Positions 19,201 to 25,989 of a stretch of DNA of 64,000 nt are shown here, in pieces. The notes beneath the pieces were generated by a model that was not told the DNA's origin, ran no database searches, and saw nothing but the letters and a program-made list of their open reading frames with translations. Origin of the DNA: SKVR01 sp046291875 (GTDB taxonomy: Bacteria; Bacteroidota; Bacteroidia; Bacteroidales; UBA7960). Made by a program: the position numbers and the translations under genes. The first letter of the stretch is position 1, and every line of letters begins with the position of its first letter. The DNA is taken from NCBI GenBank assembly GCA_046291875.1, contig JBKBSF010000020.1:1-64000 (forward strand), given 5' to 3'.

Positions 19201-21722
19201 ATCAGATCCGGAGAGGTTTCAACGGCAGTGGTATACACCCGCACATCGGGGCCTGCAATCCATAATGCACCGCTGGCAGGGATGGCATAATCACCATTGC
19301 CACCCGCCTGGCTTCCTTCTGTCAATGAAGGGATCAGGATGGAGCCATCGAGCTTCAGGGTGCCCCTGCGAATCCAAAGGGCTTTGCGGATCTCAGGATC
19401 GGCAGCTGTAAAAGGTGCAGTTTCCCTGCGTCCTACATTGTTGGGGCCAAAAAGACGGAAATTATTGTAATCGTGAGAAAAGACCTCCAGTACAAAGGTC
19501 TGGTCTACACCTTTATCTACAATCAGGTTGTACAGATCAGTGGTGCCTTCCAGCTCTGCACGGGCATGGTTAAATCCTTTGAATATAAGTGTTGCCGCTC
19601 CGGTTTGGGTAAACTGGCCATAGTGTGGGGCACTTTGGTTGGTTAAACGAACAGATCCCTGATTGATAAGATCTCCTCCCACCAGTATCTGGTGGAAAAT
19701 GCTGTGGTACTGTCCCACGGAGGGCATACTGGAGGGAATGGAAAACGATCCGACAGTATTGCCCTGCCCTACGCTGATACTCCCCTGATGCATAACTTCC
19801 AGGTTTTTGTTCACATCGAGTGTCAGGATCTGGGTGCTGCTGTTGTCGTTGATCTGCAGGTTGCCCCTTTCTACCACGAGATTTCCTTTAAGGAAGTAGT
19901 TTGCTTTCAGGGTGATGCGCGAAGCGGCACCCATAAGGTTGATCCGTACGTTGTTGAAGTGCCTCTCCGTTGCCAGCTCGTAGCCCGTGCCGTTGTATTC
20001 AACAGTACCACCCGTAGCGGCATGAAATGCCTCGGCATTGCCACCAGGGAAATGGTCGGCAGCCAGTCGTATGGTGCCCTGGCTGGTCCCGGAAATGGTA
20101 GGGAAAAAATGATGTTGGGTAGTGCCCAGATCCAGGATCCCGTTTTCTACTTCCAGATGCATGTTTTGTTTTCCATGGGTGGATACCTGCACCCGGTGTC
20201 CGGCATTGATCACAACCCTGTCGAGCATTGCGGTGGGTGAGGTGGTGGGGGTATGCCGATCGTCATTAACGAAATCGGTTCCGCCTTGTTCCAGCGACCA
20301 GGTTTCCCATGCATCCCAGTCTCCGTTTCTGTAAGAGTACCAGGTTCTTCCGGTATCAGCAGAACGTGCCAGGGTGTAATAACCGCTCTGAAGCATGGTA
20401 TTGCTGGTGTGGATCCAGACGATACCTTCAGAAACAAGGCCCATTGCACCGGCAATCATCTGGAAAGGTGAAGAAGAATCTGCCCGGTACAACAGGTAGT
20501 AAACCTGGTTGGACGCTCCCGGAGTAAGTCCGATGGATGCCAGTTCAAAGCCCATGCTTACTTCGGTGTGGGTGTCGGGTGTGCGCTGCACATACCAGGT
20601 GCGTGTGCTGCGGGCCTGCAAGGAAGGATGACCAGGAAGCCCTGACACAGTTTCGCCTGCAGCAGTATTGTCGTGAGCCAGAAAAACAAATTCGGAGGCC
20701 TCATCAAAGCTGTTGTTGTATTCGCGAAGCCACAGCCCACCGGAGCTTTTGCTCGATGCACTGTGCTTCTGTGAGCCATCACTGCTGCCAATACCAATCA
20801 GATCGTGGGTAAAGGTTTCATGGGCATAGAACAAACTGCTTCCAATGCTCATGTTGTATTTCAGCGAAAGATAGTTTTCAATGACGATCTGCTGGGCACG
20901 GTTTACAAAGGAAGAGTATTGAATATGCTCTGCCATATCCAGCTGCGAATAGCTGTCGCGGTATCTTCCAATATAAGGATTGGGATAAGAAGCCAGAGGA
21001 GTAAGGTTGTTGATATTGCTTCCGGAGAGGTTTAATACCTGGCCGTCCATGGCAATATTACGGGTAAAAGGTGTTGTGGTAAGATTGCGCGATGAGCTAA
21101 TGATAGAGAATTGATAGAGTGTTGTGGTGATCAACGAACCATCTATATCATTACCATATTGTGCCTGTGTAAAAGTAGTGTTGTTTCTCCATCCAAAATG
21201 GAGGTTGTAATTATTTATAGCACTTGGAGGCCCTTGAGACCCTCCCAAAATGTAGTTATTTAGGGTACTACGCCTTGCCGCCACCGAGAAAATAGCGTAG
21301 GGATTACCCACAAAATGGCTTCCATCGTACTGCAGAAATGTCTCTGAGCGATTGGGAGTAGAGGGGCGGAAACGTACACCGGGCTTCCCGTTGATCATGT
21401 TGCTCACATATACGGGCATGTGATTTACAGAAGCCTGGGTGGCATGATTGCCATTCCCCGAAATATCAATCCAGTTTCCAACGTCTGCATTATTGGCCAG
21501 GGATAGTGAAGAGGCATCGAGCCAAAGTGCCAGACGCGGTTGGCCGTTGGTTCCATGGCTGTTGCCCACTCCTGCGGGTCCGGCTACAGGCTGTGCCTGC
21601 ACCATAGCTGGCAAAACAAACATGCTCACCAAAAGAAACGGAAACAAAAGGGTGCGTAAAACCGCCGTTGGGATAGTAATGAATTTGTACATGCTGTGCG
21701 AAAGGGTATAAGGTGTGTTCAT
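12651..21722 (-). CDS. Giant T9SS-secreted protein with N-terminal lectin-like domain (3,023 aa)
   Basis: The N-terminus carries a signal peptide (hydrophobic LLFPFLLVSMFVLPAMVQAQ, about residues 25-44). A start at the internal Met11 (21692) is equally possible. Next comes a concanavalin A/LamG-like domain (LALWLDASSL, WIDISGNGNHA; about residues 60-290). A segment around HDLIGIGSSDGSQKHSASS resembles domains common in secreted Bacteroidetes proteins. The bulk is a beta-strand repeat array with three GxW...W modules (NGDWDAWETW, NNGNWSGNAW, GSGNWSDMGRW) and PIG...YTPV modules. The last 190 residues carry the LPIELLSFTGKA linker and T9SS type A sorting domain, nearly identical to the neighbouring giant protein. 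It is likely a surface adhesin or glycan-binding protein. No enzymatic motif was seen. Confidence 0.9.
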   Translation of the reverse strand: MNTPYTLSHSMYKFITIPTAVLRTLLFPFLLVSMFVLPAMVQAQPVAGPAGVGNSHGTNGQPRLALWLDASSLSLANNADVGNWIDISGNGNHATQASVNHMPVYVSNMINGKPGVRFRPSTPNRSETFLQYDGSHFVGNPYAIFSVAARRSTLNNYILGGSQGPPSAINNYNLHFGWRNNTTFTQAQYGNDIDGSLITTTLYQFSIISSSRNLTTTPFTRNIAMDGQVLNLSGSNINNLTPLASYPNPYIGRYRDSYSQLDMAEHIQYSSFVNRAQQIVIENYLSLKYNMSIGSSLFYAHETFTHDLIGIGSSDGSQKHSASSKSSGGLWLREYNNSFDEASEFVFLAHDNTAAGETVSGLPGHPSLQARSTRTWYVQRTPDTHTEVSMGFELASIGLTPGASNQVYYLLYRADSSSPFQMIAGAMGLVSEGIVWIHTSNTMLQSGYYTLARSADTGRTWYSYRNGDWDAWETWSLEQGGTDFVNDDRHTPTTSPTAMLDRVVINAGHRVQVSTHGKQNMHLEVENGILDLGTTQHHFFPTISGTSQGTIRLAADHFPGGNAEAFHAATGGTVEYNGTGYELATERHFNNVRINLMGAASRITLKANYFLKGNLVVERGNLQINDNSSTQILTLDVNKNLEVMHQGSISVGQGNTVGSFSIPSSMPSVGQYHSIFHQILVGGDLINQGSVRLTNQSAPHYGQFTQTGAATLIFKGFNHARAELEGTTDLYNLIVDKGVDQTFVLEVFSHDYNNFRLFGPNNVGRRETAPFTAADPEIRKALWIRRGTLKLDGSILIPSLTEGSQAGGNGDYAIPASGALWIAGPDVRVYTTAVETSPDLMPGTQGLNNGGSNQALSLLGTFRITHGFFSTRNSAGFIFWNSSSASVEIAGGIVDASQFRSTSTTSSDGKTTFLMSGGELLVRGDLNNFERNGTTYVTAGGETSGSYPIFGMVDSLGVFNMSGGIIAIYKTSGNNSFGSNALYINTRPVNHNVSGGTIELIGYGENRDFDILSTGNLFNLSIRQTGTSHTTRAYMGSHLHLEGTLTIFSRTELFSRRQHGNFRDRSYDLTVSQGFVVQENAQYHAFQNTTTLLTRGSSTAYFFQPNPQFYNLVIRRHPSLPSTRRNLNNNAIVVLNDLTLEEGAVLRHGNQDITVRGNIFNSGTIEHEGAANTGQVRVTQRGTVRQINLNNAGSHTSIPNITLAAPPAGGTQATAVAVFNGIPAAGNALPLAGILITNPGSGYTTPPSVTISSGGGSATAVLSTSHEIGGNGQGTFANLLIDEPHPTPVSTKVTLLSANQRITKTMTLANGILDLETYNLDVEGTLSTHGQANEETLYSETRMFRMAGNHGDGGLTRRITGNGTYLFPIGTFKASANANRYAWAKPTFSNVTSPGKVQINAVPRKLATMGEANPQRYLTYYWRIRHADFSAIPNVHNYFRSYESDFFNVNNWGQIVVGKVIGNSRSPQHPSTIGTLINQNPFRLLNYNVTILEQGEFTAAFQTMFNGTITTYYSRVNNGNWSGNAWTNRNNWSLVDHSQPYANRPAAPDFPKPGDIAVIGFGGHSNNGGYNVIEIGSGAVVECAELRFVSNTEPGSFSSRLVIDENASFTAGIVTGNGTIYAELASGNYPTISADFSEFANVETSWFIFKMETNNRTYEIPRYADVFPNLRFEGGNANIQNKTAFFSEELRVRRNLRVDQGARFEIRTPTFVGGTLFLGDGGSSGRLQFSETQAQLLETGSISMTNRSGNVIEVTGSQNLEHRIIVNGSITQNDGRIDLFTNNTNGNNAILELKSAEQASLDILGGTRPEFYRIVLNKGTNATPRFSFNAPFELLGPTHGATKALELQNGTLVLNHNDIDITLSSGGADFLIPSTTALLIHGGKARVTAPGSNGILLDGLLEIRNTQSELILDGGDGSDNYIEYSSSGNAVIRVVGGKLEVGSQIRGSLVNDAGILRFHQLAGGGTSRVVVGTRSAPNGSRGVFEIHNTGSHFQMYNGTFTIARGHDNPATASRAALFLHPDRQGLNEWGRFVLGDGTTTTLGVNAGIELPTVEVLANTTAQTQLNPLAVFGDLTIQSNGALDGNQLNLTVRKNFINHGQASINTDTLFMLSKDASNYLRGSFVTGNLVLEPTTNVYLFTGTDLMVNGNLHLASGTFEDRGRQVQVRGHVRNDGSHISEGSGRLLLNGSNLQRISGYGQFGQLELNNIAGAELQNDLNLDNNFTLTQGIFNLRNHALNLGQLAQIVGSGFSASKMIATSGSFADKGIRRYVGTGASELLFPIGVVAGGGNKYTPVTLKVSQNLHQGHLRIYPVNQPHMTATGPDVLQYYWTLESQGLTGVDAELKFKYLNSDVRGNEAAYYAGRLVDDGWAKFPPEFVNQTTDSITFLFASAANLSGDYTAGIDPHLPTQIPVFVSTGSGNWSDMGRWMRLDGGEIPEGGPNGHIVQVREGDVILLDRFRILSYRTTLNGRIDVGTEVGHNLGRIDGGGTLAVIEGKLPVGNYSQFLAAGTGSTIEYGGPDSYNIPDLTTYGLSSNTYNNLVIAGEGGIKTLPAGTITIRGNLLIQQTATLESRSSQRIILHGNMSKAVGAKSRFDFSSQWIEMSGSVPQEINGTYVGSGDRLWNLEINNPSGVSINGEVDLGSGLRLTNGVLTTLTNPITVNWRDNGAVVVTNSGSFINGILRRNINNSVTNPFFPVGKGNRRRDVLLVSPTAGMWTVEYFNTDPATAGMYTDEPQAPLARVSEAEYWRISRPNSGSARIRLHFGLGSMVSVEPSDLANTVIAEWDAINNRWFNRGGSGIATGGDNGYVTAANSSSFSTKYFTIGSTSDLNPLPIELLSFTGKAHEDAILLEWVTASEINNHFFTLERSFNGRDFHIVAVVASQAEYGFSNQNLYYSNLDLQPREGMNYYRLKQTDFDGSYEYSKVIGVLYQQQQQVSFSLFPNPNRGNSFSIALNQLRPFENLEMQITDLNGRRYYNNRYSADDQGQLRAYIVPPGKLPAGIYVVSFSGDSGRFVVRMVVN

Positions 21723-22251
21723 AGGAATTCAGTGTGGGTTATGCAGATTGCATCAAAAGTGTTTTAGTGTTCTGTGTCCAGGTAAAAAAACCTGTTTGCG
21801 TTTACGTCTTTTGTATGGGTTCAAAGTTATCAACAGACAGGTTTCGTTTTTTTCGCGATCATAAGGGGTGAAATACCCTGCTTTTTTCAGGTAAATTCAA
21901 CGGTTTTAATATGCTTTTTTTCGAGAGGTTATCTCTTTTGCTGCAAAAGTAGAGGAAGTTTGCAACACTACGTATATTTACCTATTTCAAACTAGGTGAT
22001 TGTTAATAACTTTTTCCGGTTATTCGTACGGGGATATCCTTATTGTTTTTCCTCGGGGTGGTTTTTAACCCCCTGCTCTCTCTTTCAGTGTGTTGTTAAA
22101 CTGCTGCTACTGGATTCCCCAAGGTGGATTTTCGCCCTCCTGCAGAGATCTGTCCTTATCCGAACAGGGTGTGTTCGATAGTGTACAAGTAAGCATAGAA
22201 TACCGTTTTGTTAAATTCACCAAAAAAACTATCGGGGTGTTTAAAGTTTTC

Positions 22252-22259
22252 TACCTTTG
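22252..22259 (+). promoter_or_regulatory. Candidate -7 box for the efflux locus
   Basis: TACCTTTG matches the Bacteroidetes primary-sigma -7 consensus TAnnTTTG. There is no good TTG 19-21 bp upstream. The box sits 11 bp before the 22271-22304 palindrome, so the predicted start of transcription would be next to it. The leader to the tetR-type gene would be about 200 nt. Confidence 0.35.
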
Positions 22260-22270
22260 TATTCTCATAT

Positions 22271-22304
22271 GGTAATACCCACTGATATATCAGTATGATT
22301 TACC
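22271..22304. promoter_or_regulatory. Extended palindrome, likely operator of the TetR-type regulator
   Basis: The core ACTGATATATCAGT (22281-22294) is a perfect 14-bp palindrome. The outer arms GGTAA (22271-22275) and TTACC (22300-22304) share the same centre, so 13 of 17 positions per half-site pair. It lies just downstream of a -7 box and upstream of the TetR gene. TetR-family repressors bind such palindromes as dimers and commonly autoregulate. Binding here is inferred. Confidence 0.5.
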
Positions 22305-22466
22305 CTTATCTTGATTGAAAATCAAAATTAATTATTCAAAAAAACAAAATGGCACGAAAGATGTTAATGTTGCTTGAAAACTTTTAAAACCGTTTCAGTT
22401 TTGAAAATTTGACACATCTTGTCGCATTATCTGGTGTGCCAACCTTAAACAAAATCAATACCCATT

Positions 22467-23072
22467 ATGGATACAAGAGATCGTATTACAGAGCAGGCCG
22501 CGGAGATGTTTTTCCGCTACGGAATACGCTCCATCACCATGGATGAGATTGCCGAAAGCCTGGGTATGTCCAAGCGGACCGTTTACGAGAGCTTTGCCAC
22601 CAAAGAAGACCTGCTGCGCGAGTGCATGGAGTGGAAACATAAGGAAGGATTGAGACTGCGCGATGAGATCGAGGCTCAGTATGCCGATGATCCACTGGAG
22701 ATTATTCATCAGCATTTTCGCCACGTAATGATGGTGCTCAACCAGATGCATCCCAATTTCCTTAATGACCTGCAAAAGTACCATGCACGTCTGTGGAAAG
22801 AACATGCCCGAAGCAAACAGGACTCCAGTATTGCCTTTACCCGACAGGTGCTGGAAAAAGGGGTGCAAAAAGGGATTTTCCGTCAGGAGGCCGACATGGA
22901 GATCCTCAGCCGCATGATCCACACTGTTATGCCGTTGATGACCGCGGGGACTGTTTTCAACGAAACCCGGTTTCCCAGAGCTGAAGTGGTACGGCAGGTA
23001 TTTATAAACTTTATCCGCGGTTTGGCCACTCCCCATGGGCTTACCCTGATCGACGAAAAATTTAACAAGTAA
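22467..23072 (+). CDS. TetR/AcrR family transcriptional regulator
   Basis: A 201-aa protein with the usual TetR layout. The N-terminal three-helix DNA-binding domain spans about residues 5-55, with the recognition helix region in TMDEIAESLGMSKRTVYESF. An all-helical ligand-binding and dimerisation domain follows. It is the first gene of a plus-strand run: its stop is 6 bp before the TolC-like gene, so it is very probably co-transcribed with the pump it controls. The palindrome 160 bp upstream is a plausible operator. The ligand cannot be inferred. Confidence 0.93.
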   Translation: MDTRDRITEQAAEMFFRYGIRSITMDEIAESLGMSKRTVYESFATKEDLLRECMEWKHKEGLRLRDEIEAQYADDPLEIIHQHFRHVMMVLNQMHPNFLNDLQKYHARLWKEHARSKQDSSIAFTRQVLEKGVQKGIFRQEADMEILSRMIHTVMPLMTAGTVFNETRFPRAEVVRQVFINFIRGLATPHGLTLIDEKFNK

Positions 23073-23078
23073 AATCAC

Positions 23079-24416
23079 ATGCAATTCATGAAAACCGTTC
23101 TGACCCTACTCCTTTTATTAGGCCTGATGATGCCCCTTCACAGCCAGGATACCCTCTTTCTGGATCGGGATGCAGCCATCGCCCTTGCCCTGGAAAACAA
23201 CCCCATGATGCGTATTGCCAACCTGGAGAAAGAGCGTGCCCAGGCCCGCTACGATGAACTGCGCGGCAATTTGCTTCCGCAACTCAATGCCACAGGCTCT
23301 TATACACGCAACCTCAAAAAACAGGTGATCTTCTTCCCCCCCGAAATGGCACCTCTGTTTGGTGGCAACACTTTCCTTGAGATAGGTAGCGACAACTCCT
23401 TTATGGGTGGGCTGAGTATGGGGTTGCCGCTTTACAGCCCCGCACTATGGGCAGGCATACAGGCCGCTGATACCGAGCGGCAGGTGGCAGAGCAAAACCA
23501 TCGCAACCAAATGTTGCAGCTGCAACTCAATGTGCAAAGTGCCTTTTACACTGTGCTGCTGGCGCGCGAGTCGCAGCAGGTGCTCGAAATGGCTTTCAGC
23601 GATGCACAACAGCAACTGCAAAGGGCCCGGCAGATGCAACAGCAGGGCCTGGTACCCGAATACGACCTGATAAGAGCACAGGTACAAACCGAAAATATGA
23701 GGCCCGACCTGCTGCAGGCACGCAACAATTACCAAAACAGCATCAGCTTTTTGAAAACCCTGTTGGGCTTGCCGGAAGAACAACCCGTGGATGTGGTGGG
23801 CAGCCTTACTCAGAATGCCGAAGAGATGCTGTCGGGGTTTAACATCAGTCAGGCCGAAAGGGCACTGTTCAACAACCCCGACTACATCAACCTGGGGTTG
23901 CAGCAGGACCTGCTGCGACAGCAAACCCGGTCGGTGCGTGCCTCCGGACTGCCCTCGCTCAATGCCGTGGGAAATTACATGTACATCACCGAATCCAACG
24001 ACTTTAAAGTAAACGACTTTAACTGGGTAAATACCGCATCTGCGGGTTTGCAACTGAGCATCCCATTGTTTCGTGGCCTTACCAACCGAAACCAGGTAAA
24101 ACAGCTGCAGATCGGCATGGAGCAATTGCAGCTGCAGCGCGAATACCTAAGGGATAACCTCTCCCTGGAGCTGGCCAGTGTACTCAAGAATATGGATGTA
24201 GCTCTGGAAAAGGCGGTGCATGCCCGCAACAATGTGCAGCTGGCTGAACGAGGCCACCAGATTGCCCGCCTGCGTTACGAAACCGGACAGGGGATTCAAC
24301 TCGAACTCAACGATGCCGAAGGGGCATTGCGACAGGCCCGATTCAACCTGCTCATGGCCCATCACGAACTGCTGCAGGCAAAAGTGCAGTACGACCGGCT
24401 GGTGGGAGTGAAGTAG
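23079..24416 (+). CDS. TolC-family outer-membrane efflux channel
   Basis: A 445-aa protein with a signal peptide (LTLLLLLGLMMPLHSQ) followed by DTLFLDRDAAIALALENNP, a typical first helix of outer-membrane efflux proteins. Two long helical repeats with many Gln, Ala and Leu follow, and the second repeat begins around QAERALFNNPDYINLGLQQD. It would form the trimeric channel through the outer membrane and alpha-barrel into the periplasm, partnering the adaptor and permease encoded next. The start could also be the Met four codons downstream (23088). The gap to the adaptor gene is 307 bp and contains repeat elements, unusually large for such an operon. Confidence 0.93.
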   Translation: MQFMKTVLTLLLLLGLMMPLHSQDTLFLDRDAAIALALENNPMMRIANLEKERAQARYDELRGNLLPQLNATGSYTRNLKKQVIFFPPEMAPLFGGNTFLEIGSDNSFMGGLSMGLPLYSPALWAGIQAADTERQVAEQNHRNQMLQLQLNVQSAFYTVLLARESQQVLEMAFSDAQQQLQRARQMQQQGLVPEYDLIRAQVQTENMRPDLLQARNNYQNSISFLKTLLGLPEEQPVDVVGSLTQNAEEMLSGFNISQAERALFNNPDYINLGLQQDLLRQQTRSVRASGLPSLNAVGNYMYITESNDFKVNDFNWVNTASAGLQLSIPLFRGLTNRNQVKQLQIGMEQLQLQREYLRDNLSLELASVLKNMDVALEKAVHARNNVQLAERGHQIARLRYETGQGIQLELNDAEGALRQARFNLLMAHHELLQAKVQYDRLVGVK

Positions 24417-24528
24417 GGGAGACGGAAGACGGAAGACGGGAGACGGGAGACGGAAGACGGAAGACGGGAGACGGAAGACGGAAGACGGGAGACGGGAGAC
24501 GGGAGACGGGAGACGGAAGACGGAAGAC
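24417..24528. repeat. Heptanucleotide tandem array 1 (16 units of GGRAGAC)
   Basis: The array starts directly after the stop codon of the TolC-like gene. It has sixteen consecutive 7-bp units, each either GGGAGAC or GGAAGAC, without interruption. Because 7 is not a multiple of 3, all frames of the complementary strand are open and translate to RLPSPVS-like peptides, which are not real proteins. A second array of the same unit lies at 30138-30277. Confidence 0.95.
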
Positions 24529-24537
24529 GAAAGTTCT

Positions 24538-24562
24538 GGTGGCTGAGCCTGTCGAAGCCACC
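24538..24562. repeat. Palindromic repeat element (reverse orientation)
   Basis: Outer arms GGTGGCT and AGCCACC flank a core GAGCCTGTCGA. This is the reverse complement of the TTCGACAGGCTCAG core seen at 25778-25897, with different but complementary arms. It is an interspersed REP-like element of a type frequent in intergenic DNA of several bacterial groups. Confidence 0.75.
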
Positions 24563-24723
24563 ACACATGCCAGTCAGCCCAACTGTCATCCTGAGCAATT
24601 CGACCGGCTCATTGCCATACGCAGCCAGAGAAGCCCTCCATGCAGGGCAAAAGGCAAACCAAAGAATAAGTAAATTAATCATTACCCGAACAGATAACAA
24701 CCTTAAATAATAATTGCACAACC

Positions 24724-25758
24724 ATGAATGCTTTACAAAAAATTCAAAAAACAGGCCTGGTGCTGGTGTTTGCTGTGCTGGCAGGGTGTGCCGGTAGTAC
24801 CACCGAAGAAACCCCCGACAGCAAAGTGCTGGTAAGATTACAAGACACTCGGGTGGAGACCATCACCAACAACCTTGAGTTTACCGGAGTGGTTCTGCCT
24901 TACGAAGAGGCCCATATTGCTCCTGCTGTGCCTGCGCGCATCAACCGGATTCTGGTAGATGTGGGCGATAAGGTAAGGAAAGGGCAGCTGCTCATAGAAA
25001 TGGATAATACCCAACTGTTCCAGGCACAGGTGCAGCTGGCCAATCTGGAAACCGAACTGGCACGCATGGATACTTTGCTTAGGGCCGGAGCGGTAACCCA
25101 GCAAGCTTTCGATCAGCTCAAAACCCAATACCAGGTGGCCAAAAGCAACATCGAAAACCTGGCTTCACACACACAGGTGCGCTCTACCCTCGATGGGGTG
25201 GTAACCGGACGCTACTTCAGCGCGGGCGAGATGTTCTCCGGCGCTCCTTCACCAGTAGGCAAACCTGCCATTGTATCCATCAACCAGATCCAACCTGTTA
25301 AGGTGCTCATTGGCGTGTCGGAAAGGTTTCTGCCAGTAGTAAAACGTGGACAAACTGCTGAAGTGCGCTCCGATGTGTTTCCCGACCGGGTATTTGAAGG
25401 TAGGGTAAACAAGATCTACCCTACAGTGGATCGTGCTTCCGGTACTTTCCGTGTTGAAATCGCCATCCCCAACCGTGAAGAGATTCTGCGTCCGGGCATG
25501 TTTGCACGGGTGGCCCTTGAGCTGGGCGAACAACAGGTGCTGGCAGTTCCTTCTCTTGCTGTGCTAAAACAACCCGGATCCAACGAACGGTTTGTGTTTG
25601 TGGTGGAGAATGATGTGGCCCAGCGTATTACCGTTATCCCGGGGCGTACCATCAACGAACATACCGAGATCGTTTCAGGTCTTGAGCCCGGACAAAAACT
25701 GGTAGTTACCGGTCAGCACAATCTGTTGCAGGGGTCTGAAGTGGAAATCGTGGAGTAA
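24724..25758 (+). CDS. RND efflux periplasmic adaptor, lipoprotein
   Basis: A 344-aa protein of the membrane fusion (HlyD/AcrA-like) family. A lipobox ends at Cys22 (VLAGC), so it should be lipid-anchored in the periplasm. The order is a beta-barrel edge strand (TNNLEFTGVVLPYEEA), a biotinyl-lipoyl half (VGDKVRKGQLLIEMDN, about residues 80-95), a short helical hairpin, the second lipoyl half (STLDGVVTGRYFSAGEMF), then beta-barrel and membrane-proximal domains. It links the permease to the TolC-like channel. It is separated from both flanking genes by repeat-bearing gaps but has the same strand and a single logic. Confidence 0.93.
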   Translation: MNALQKIQKTGLVLVFAVLAGCAGSTTEETPDSKVLVRLQDTRVETITNNLEFTGVVLPYEEAHIAPAVPARINRILVDVGDKVRKGQLLIEMDNTQLFQAQVQLANLETELARMDTLLRAGAVTQQAFDQLKTQYQVAKSNIENLASHTQVRSTLDGVVTGRYFSAGEMFSGAPSPVGKPAIVSINQIQPVKVLIGVSERFLPVVKRGQTAEVRSDVFPDRVFEGRVNKIYPTVDRASGTFRVEIAIPNREEILRPGMFARVALELGEQQVLAVPSLAVLKQPGSNERFVFVVENDVAQRITVIPGRTINEHTEIVSGLEPGQKLVVTGQHNLLQGSEVEIVE

Positions 25759-25777
25759 AAAACGGAGTGGCGCTGTT

Positions 25778-25900
25778 GTCGCTTCGACAGGCTCAGCGAC
25801 CGGGATAGTGATCGACGCTTCGACAAGCTCAGCGTCCGGTTTCCATGACAGGGTCAGCGACCGGGATAGTGATCGACGCTTCGACAGGCTCAGCGTCCCA
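25778..25900. repeat. Cluster of palindromic repeat elements in the adaptor-permease gap
   Basis: Three clean copies of a 23-bp hairpin element lie at 25778-25800, 25814-25836 and 25875-25897. A degenerate half copy lies near 25845-25860. All share the core CTTCGACARGCTCAG. The outer arms are GTCGC/GCGAC in the first and GACGC/GCGTC in the second and third. A block of about 31 bp covering the linker GGGATAGTGATC recurs 61 bp apart (about 25794-25824 and 25855-25885), so the cluster grew partly by local duplication. Confidence 0.8.
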
Positions 25901-25925
25901 ATCAGCGACCAGCATATTTCCTAAG

Positions 25926-25989
25926 TTTCCCTAAACCCTCAACCCCCATACCCCACACCTCATACCTTACACCCCAAACCTAACAAAAT
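25926..25989 (+). other. G-free C/A/T-rich tract before the permease gene
   Basis: Sixty-four bases without G, made of CCCNNACCNCA-like repeats, run right up to the start codon of the permease gene. Very similar G-poor text is found downstream of both giant genes (about 26-109 and 12599-12682). It forms the untranslated leader immediately upstream of the AUG, and no hairpin can form within it. Confidence 0.6.

Larger units (their letters stand above)
21723..22466. other. Divergent intergenic region between the giant gene and the efflux regulator
   Basis: About 740 bp, AT-rich, with no convincing gene. Candidate minus-strand -7 boxes for the giant gene are TAACTTTG (21832-21839) and TACTTTTG (21944-21951). 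Neither has a clear -33 element. A small hairpin (CGAACA/TGTTCG) lies at 22161-22177. On the plus side are a -7 box at 22252-22259, an extended palindrome at 22271-22304 and a short inverted repeat TTGATT/AATCAA just after it. Confidence 0.5.

Noticed and set aside
22350..22375. Sigma-54-like promoter (TGGCACG upstream of the TetR gene)
   Set aside because: The -24 half matches but the expected -12 GC is GT; the spacing fits poorly.
24417..24721. Several overlapping open frames with RLPSPVS-type repeats
   Set aside because: They are the three-frame translation of a 7-bp tandem repeat, not proteins. The same holds for 30134-30331.
25778..25900. Terminal inverted repeats of an insertion sequence
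   Set aside because: The elements are 23-bp hairpins with no transposase between or beside them and no target duplication.
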